The notes below the pieces were generated by a model. The model saw nothing but the letters and a program-made list of their open reading frames with translations. It did not search any database and was not told the origin of the DNA. 8,859 nt of DNA from Chromatiales bacterium (lineage in GTDB: Bacteria > Pseudomonadota > Gammaproteobacteria > UBA6429 > Thiohalophilaceae), in NCBI GenBank assembly GCA_027001895.1, contig JALTLP010000389.1, positions 1 to 8,859 of the forward strand, written 5' to 3'. The translations under genes were made by a program, and so were the position numbers. Below are positions 5,823 to 8,859 of the stretch, piece after piece. Every line of letters begins with the position of its first letter. The first letter of the stretch is position 1.

Positions 5823-7076
5823 ATGACCGCCCTTGATATTCAATACAGCTTTATTTTTTTACTGATCGCCTCCTATGTTTTGCAAGTCTGGCTTGCACGC
5901 CGCCAGGTCGGGCATATACTTCGCCATCGTGCAGAAGTGCCGCAAGCTTTTGCAGATAAAATCTCACTAGAAGCGCATCAAAAAGCCGCCGACTACACCA
6001 TCGAACGAAATAAATTTGGTTTAATCGAGTTAAGTTTTAGCACTCTCCTGCTGGCAATCTGGACCATTGGCGGTGGACTGCAATACCTTGATGACTTTGT
6101 CCGAACTTTTAACCTAAGCCCGGTAATAACCGGCATTGCTGTTATTCTTGGGCTGGGTATTATCTCTGGAATTCTTGACATCCCGTTTAACCTCTACAAA
6201 ACTTTTGTTATTGAAGAAAAGTTCGGCTTTAACCGACTTACAGTTAAAATATTTTTTACCGATATGCTAAAACAAACCCTGGTTATGCTGATAATCGGAG
6301 TGCCATTTCTTTACCTGGTGTTGTGGCTAATGGACGATGCCAGCCCGTACTGGTGGCTCTATGTCTGGGGTAGCTGGTTTGGTTTTAGTATGTTAATGAT
6401 GTGGCTTTACCCTGCCGTGATTGCACCCATTTTTAACAAGTTCACTCCTTTGGATGAACCAGACCTTAAAAATAAAATCAGCCAGTTACTTGAGCGCTGT
6501 GGTTTTACCAGTAAGGGCGTCTTTATCATGGACGGTTCCAAACGTTCCAGTCATGGTAACGCCTACTTTACTGGCTTTGGCAGTAACAAGCGTATTGTGT
6601 TTTTCGACACACTGCTTGAATCCCTGCAACACGATGAAATCGAAGCTGTTCTTGCACATGAGCTTGGCCACTTCAAGCGAAACCATATTAAAAAACGCAT
6701 TGCCACCATGGCTTTAATGAGCCTGGCTGGCCTGGCACTGCTTGCCTGGCTGATTGATCAATCTTTTATTTACGAAGGTCTGGGCGTTAGCCAGCCTTCT
6801 TTCTACATGGCTTTAATCCTGTTTATGCTGGTTACCCCGGTTATCAGTATTTTCCTTAATCCACTGTTTTCATTAATGAGTCGCAAACACGAATTTGAAG
6901 CCGATGACTTTGCTGCAAAAAACAGTAATGCTGGCAAGTTAATTACGGCACTGGTGAAACTGTATGAAGAAAATTCTAATACCCTGACGCCCGATCCACT
7001 GTACTCTGCATTTTATGATTCACACCCACCCGCTCCGGTGCGTATTGCCCACCTCGCTAAGGCAACAACGGGTTAA
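5823..7076 (+). CDS. M48 family (Ste24/CAAX prenyl protease 1-like) membrane metalloprotease
   Basis: A zinc-dependent endopeptidase embedded in the inner membrane, 417 residues. The N-terminal half matches the Ste24-type M48 N-terminal domain: hydrophobic segments at about 7-24, 69-87, 99-119, 152-171 and 178-205, with the characteristic EEKFGFNRLTVKIFFTD stretch at 131-147. The catalytic half has HELGH at 279-283 (zinc ligands H279 and H283, general base E280). The third ligand is probably E357 in EFEAD (357-361), and the C-terminal DSHPP is at 399-403. Two further hydrophobic segments lie at 295-310 and 329-350. Bacteria generally lack protein prenylation, so the real substrates are probably misfolded membrane proteins or are unknown. 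The ATG at 5823 has only a weak GAGCA upstream. It is more like Ste24 than the shorter HtpX (about 290 residues). First gene of the rsgA cluster. Confidence 0.93.
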   Translation: MTALDIQYSFIFLLIASYVLQVWLARRQVGHILRHRAEVPQAFADKISLEAHQKAADYTIERNKFGLIELSFSTLLLAIWTIGGGLQYLDDFVRTFNLSPVITGIAVILGLGIISGILDIPFNLYKTFVIEEKFGFNRLTVKIFFTDMLKQTLVMLIIGVPFLYLVLWLMDDASPYWWLYVWGSWFGFSMLMMWLYPAVIAPIFNKFTPLDEPDLKNKISQLLERCGFTSKGVFIMDGSKRSSHGNAYFTGFGSNKRIVFFDTLLESLQHDEIEAVLAHELGHFKRNHIKKRIATMALMSLAGLALLAWLIDQSFIYEGLGVSQPSFYMALILFMLVTPVISIFLNPLFSLMSRKHEFEADDFAAKNSNAGKLITALVKLYEENSNTLTPDPLYSAFYDSHPPAPVRIAHLAKATTG

Positions 7077-7082
7077 CAACAA

Positions 7083-7391
7083 GTGGCTAAATTACTTCTT
7101 TCTGTTGCCATTATTTTAAGCTATACAATAGCCAGCTCTTTGGTAATGGCTGCCGATATAGAACGTGGCAAAGATCTGCATGACAGTAATTGCCTGACCT
7201 GCCATGCATCAATGTATGGTGACAAGGGCAACGATATATACACAAGACCAAACCGAAAAATTGAAACATTAACAGGCCTGGAAATGCAGCTTAAACGCTG
7301 CAAGAACAGCCTCGGCACGCCCTGGCCCGAAGACCAGATAAAAGACGTACAACTTTACCTGAATAAAAACTTTTACCACTTCGAAGAATAA
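7083..7391 (+). CDS. Small exported c-type cytochrome
   Basis: A 102-residue monohaem cytochrome c predicted to act in the periplasm as an electron carrier. It has a signal peptide (about 1-24, ending VMAAD), the haem attachment motif CLTCH at 37-41 and a class I-like C-terminal helix ending DVQLYLNKNFYHF. The sixth haem ligand may be M68 or M44; this is not certain from sequence alone. A further cysteine, C73, is present. The start is GTG at 7083, six bases after the protease stop. It is chosen because the next in-frame ATG (7147) would remove the signal peptide. Ribosome site is poor, suggesting coupling. The partner oxidase or reductase cannot be inferred from the window. Small cytochromes of this kind occur beside rsgA or pterin dehydratase genes in related bacteria, as far as I recall. 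Confidence 0.88.
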   Translation: MAKLLLSVAIILSYTIASSLVMAADIERGKDLHDSNCLTCHASMYGDKGNDIYTRPNRKIETLTGLEMQLKRCKNSLGTPWPEDQIKDVQLYLNKNFYHFEE

Positions 7392-7394
7392 ACC

Positions 7395-7727
7395 ATGCCT
7401 GATCTGTTAAGCCTGCGCTGCCAGCATTACGACCACAAAGCCCCGCAACTAACCGACAGTGAAATTAACAAACTACTCAAAGCAATACCCGGCTGGCAAT
7501 TAGCCACGGATAAACCGCTAATTTACAGGCAATTCAGTTTTAAGAATTACTATGAAACCATCGCCTTTATCAATGCTGTTGCCTGGATTGTGCATTATCA
7601 GGATCACCACCCGGTTATACGCATTGAATATAATCGCTGTAATATAGAATTTACCACCCATTCCATAAACAACCTGTCGCTAAATGATTTTATCTGTGCC
7701 GCACAAATAAACAGTATTAATCACTGA
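7395..7727 (+). CDS. phhB: Pterin-4a-carbinolamine dehydratase (PCD/DCoH family)
   Basis: A cytoplasmic 110-residue enzyme that dehydrates 4a-hydroxytetrahydrobiopterin, the product of aromatic amino acid hydroxylases, to regenerate the pterin cofactor. The active-site signature is visible: HYQDHHPVIRIEYN, with H71-H72-P73, then FTTHS with H89, then NLSLNDFICAAQIN matching the conserved GLT-D-AA-I end. The IPGW motif with W34 is also typical. The ATG at 7395 is three bases after the cytochrome stop, with a GAAGAA purine tract inside the end of that gene. No phenylalanine hydroxylase (phhA) is nearby. Members of this family lacking a hydroxylase partner have been proposed to act in other pterin or molybdopterin pathways, so the specific physiological role here is open. 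The symbol follows the family, not a proven partner. Confidence 0.92.
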   Translation: MPDLLSLRCQHYDHKAPQLTDSEINKLLKAIPGWQLATDKPLIYRQFSFKNYYETIAFINAVAWIVHYQDHHPVIRIEYNRCNIEFTTHSINNLSLNDFICAAQINSINH

Positions 7728-7731
7728 CAAT

Positions 7732-8628
7732 ATGCAGCAAAAAAACCAACAAACGGCCATTGTCATTGCAAGCTATGGTAACCAGTGCAAGATAGAAACA
7801 ACCGATAACGAAATATTGACTGCAAAGTCATTAAAAACGGCCGGCAAACCCTTATGTGGCGACCATGTTCTGTATAAGACTGAAGCTAACAATGAAACCG
7901 TTATAACCGATATTCTTCCACGAAATAATACTCTGTCACGGCTTAACAATCTTAATCCAAAACCAAAACAGATAGCGGCCAATATCGACCAGATGATTAT
8001 CGTTATCAGTGTTGATCATGATATTAAATTTGGTCTGATAGACCGATACCTGGTTGCTGCCATGTTTTCCGGGTTTAAGCCCATCATTGTTTTAAACAAG
8101 ATTGATAAAATAAACAACGAAGAACTTGATGCCATAAAACAGTCGATGAAAATGTACAGTGATATTGATATACCCATGTATTTTATCAGCGCAAAAATGC
8201 AAAGCGGCATCGACACGCTGCTTTCGGTTGCTGCCAATAAAACCAATATTGTTGTTGGTCAGTCAGGCGTTGGCAAGTCATCCATTGTAAACGCAATATT
8301 ACCGGAGATGCCTGCCTTAACAAAAGAAATATCAGACAGCACTAGTAAGGGTAAACACACCACCACCACCGCTTTTCTTTATCATATACCAGACAATGGA
8401 CAGCTTATTGACTCACCCGGTATTCGTGAATTTGGTTTATGGAATATCAACAAAAAAGAACTTGCCCAGGGCTTTAAAGAAATTCAAAAGTTTTCTGAGC
8501 AATGTAAATTTAGAGATTGTTTACATATCAATGAGCCCGGATGTGCTATTACTAAGGCCGTTAAAGCGCAACAAATAAACCCGCAACGTTATAATAGTTA
8601 CCTGTCTATTCTTGAAACGCTGGAATAA
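7732..8628 (+). CDS. rsgA: Ribosome small subunit-dependent GTPase RsgA
   Basis: RsgA is a circularly permuted GTPase that checks late maturation of the 30S subunit and releases RbfA. The 298-residue protein has an N-terminal OB-fold (about 8-64), then the permuted G domain. G4 is LNKID (121-125), G5 is SAK (153-155), G1 is GQSGVGKSS (176-184), the G2 region is KGKHTTT (206-212) and G3 is DSPG (227-230) followed by REFGLW. A C-terminal zinc-binding set follows: C258, C263, H265 and C271. It is shorter than the E. coli protein (about 350), mainly by lacking the N-terminal extension. The ATG at 7732 is four bases after the phhB stop, without an obvious ribosome site. It is the last gene before the repeat array. 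Function is well supported. Confidence 0.98.
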   Translation: MQQKNQQTAIVIASYGNQCKIETTDNEILTAKSLKTAGKPLCGDHVLYKTEANNETVITDILPRNNTLSRLNNLNPKPKQIAANIDQMIIVISVDHDIKFGLIDRYLVAAMFSGFKPIIVLNKIDKINNEELDAIKQSMKMYSDIDIPMYFISAKMQSGIDTLLSVAANKTNIVVGQSGVGKSSIVNAILPEMPALTKEISDSTSKGKHTTTTAFLYHIPDNGQLIDSPGIREFGLWNINKKELAQGFKEIQKFSEQCKFRDCLHINEPGCAITKAVKAQQINPQRYNSYLSILETLE

Positions 8629-8651
8629 ACACCTTTAAAAAATATAAAACA

Positions 8652-8726
8652 AGATTGCCGCGCTTACTTCGTGCGCTCGCAATGACCTTCTTTGTCGTTG
8701 CGAGGAGTGAAACGACGAAGCAATCT
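8652..8726. repeat. Palindromic intergenic repeat, copy 1
   Basis: A 75-bp imperfect palindrome. Outer arms AGATTGC (8652-8658) and GCAATCT (8720-8726) pair perfectly. An inner 11-bp hairpin pairs CTCGCAATGAC (8676-8686) with GTCGTTGCGAG (8694-8704), with one T-G wobble and a seven-base CTTCTTT loop. A small GC-rich stem-loop sits in the left half (CGCGC with GTGCG). The element lies 23 bases after the rsgA stop and is followed by GTTTTTATTT, so its transcript could fold and terminate transcription. The TTGCGAG/AAGCAATCT words resemble dispersed intergenic repeats seen in many proteobacterial genomes; that is recall, not a search result. Confidence 0.88.
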
Positions 8727-8736
8727 GTTTTTATTT
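8720..8736 (+). terminator. Possible terminator for the protease-cytochrome-phhB-rsgA operon
   Basis: The right arm of repeat copy 1, GCAATCT, is followed by GTTTTTATTT. Pairing with AGATTGC at 8652-8658 and the strong inner hairpin would place a folded RNA just before a T-rich run. No other terminator is seen between the rsgA stop and the repeat. The folded structure is long (75 bases), so this is less certain than a compact intrinsic terminator. Confidence 0.35.
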
Positions 8737-8742
8737 ACAGCA

Positions 8743-8817
8743 AGATTGCCGCGCTTACTTCGTGCGCTCGCAATGACCTTCTTTGTCGTTGCGAGGAGTG
8801 AAACGACGAAGCAATCT
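8743..8817. repeat. Palindromic intergenic repeat, copy 2
   Basis: Identical to copy 1 over all 75 bases and offset by 91 bases. The 16-base spacer between the copies (8727-8742, GTTTTTATTTACAGCA) recurs after this copy with one extra T (8818-8834). The repeated unit is therefore element plus spacer, which points to tandem duplication rather than two independent insertions. Confidence 0.9.
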
Positions 8818-8834
8818 GTTTTTTATTTACAGCA

Positions 8835-8859
8835 AGATTGACACGCTCACTGCATGAGC
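8835..8859. repeat. Palindromic intergenic repeat, copy 3 (diverged, cut by window edge)
   Basis: The first 25 bases of a third unit, 92 bases after copy 2. It keeps AGATTG but differs from copies 1 and 2 at seven positions in the visible stretch. Unlike them it forms a perfect local hairpin, GCTCA-CTGCA-TGAGC (8845-8859). The array continues beyond the window. Confidence 0.7.

Noticed and set aside
6733..6745. TGGCACTGCTTGC as another sigma-54 promoter
   Set aside because: Only eight bases separate GG from GC rather than ten, and it is inside the protease coding region with no downstream gene start.
5823..7076. Annotation of the M48 protease as HtpX
   Set aside because: It is 417 residues with the N-terminal membrane domain typical of Ste24-like proteases, whereas HtpX is about 290 residues and lacks that domain.
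8650..8859. CRISPR array
   Set aside because: The repeat is 75 bp and palindromic, the spacers are nearly identical 16-17-base sequences, and no cas genes are present. It is a tandem intergenic repeat.
8629..8859. A tRNA or other structured RNA gene in the folded repeat
   Set aside because: The branched fold looks superficially cloverleaf-like, but there is no T-loop GTTCRA motif, no 7-bp acceptor with CCA and no anticodon arm of the right size.

Overview
The window reads as a chromosomal segment from a flagellated gammaproteobacterium of moderate to low GC. The evidence is the flagellar gene order fliL-M-N-O-P-Q-R-flhB, a sigma-54 promoter with a FleQ/FlrA-type box in front of it, and the orn/rsgA neighbourhood typical of the class. 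I cannot name a genus. A free-living marine or sulfur-oxidiser-like gammaproteobacterium would fit, but that is a guess.

Region 1 (1-4918, minus strand) is one tightly packed operon encoding the flagellar stator-associated protein FliL, the C-ring switch proteins FliM and FliN, and the export gate FliO, FliP, FliQ, FliR and FlhB. FlhB runs off the left edge. Genes are separated by 0-15 bases or overlap. Region 2 (4919-5142) is the control region: a near-consensus -24/-12 sigma-54 promoter at 4984-5000, and about 93 bases upstream of the predicted transcription start a perfect-armed inverted repeat, GTCAAT-CC-ATTGAC, that matches the FleQ box. fliK, which often precedes fliL, is not here. The upstream neighbour is orn.

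Region 3 (5143-5694, minus) is orn, the oligoribonuclease, with all DEDDh catalytic residues. It is divergent from Region 4 (5823-8628, plus), a compact four-gene set: a membrane M48/Ste24-type metalloprotease, a small exported c-type cytochrome, a pterin-4a-carbinolamine dehydratase, and the ribosome-assembly GTPase RsgA. Gaps are 3-6 bases, so they are probably co-transcribed.

Region 5 (8629-8859) is non-coding. It holds a tandem array of a 75-bp imperfect palindrome: two identical copies 91 bases apart and a diverged third copy cut by the window edge.

Most of the window is well-understood core biology. I did not find a clearly new system. The items most worth a second look are the FleQ box/sigma-54 architecture, the palindromic repeat array, and the conserved-looking but functionally unexplained grouping of protease, cytochrome and pterin dehydratase with rsgA.
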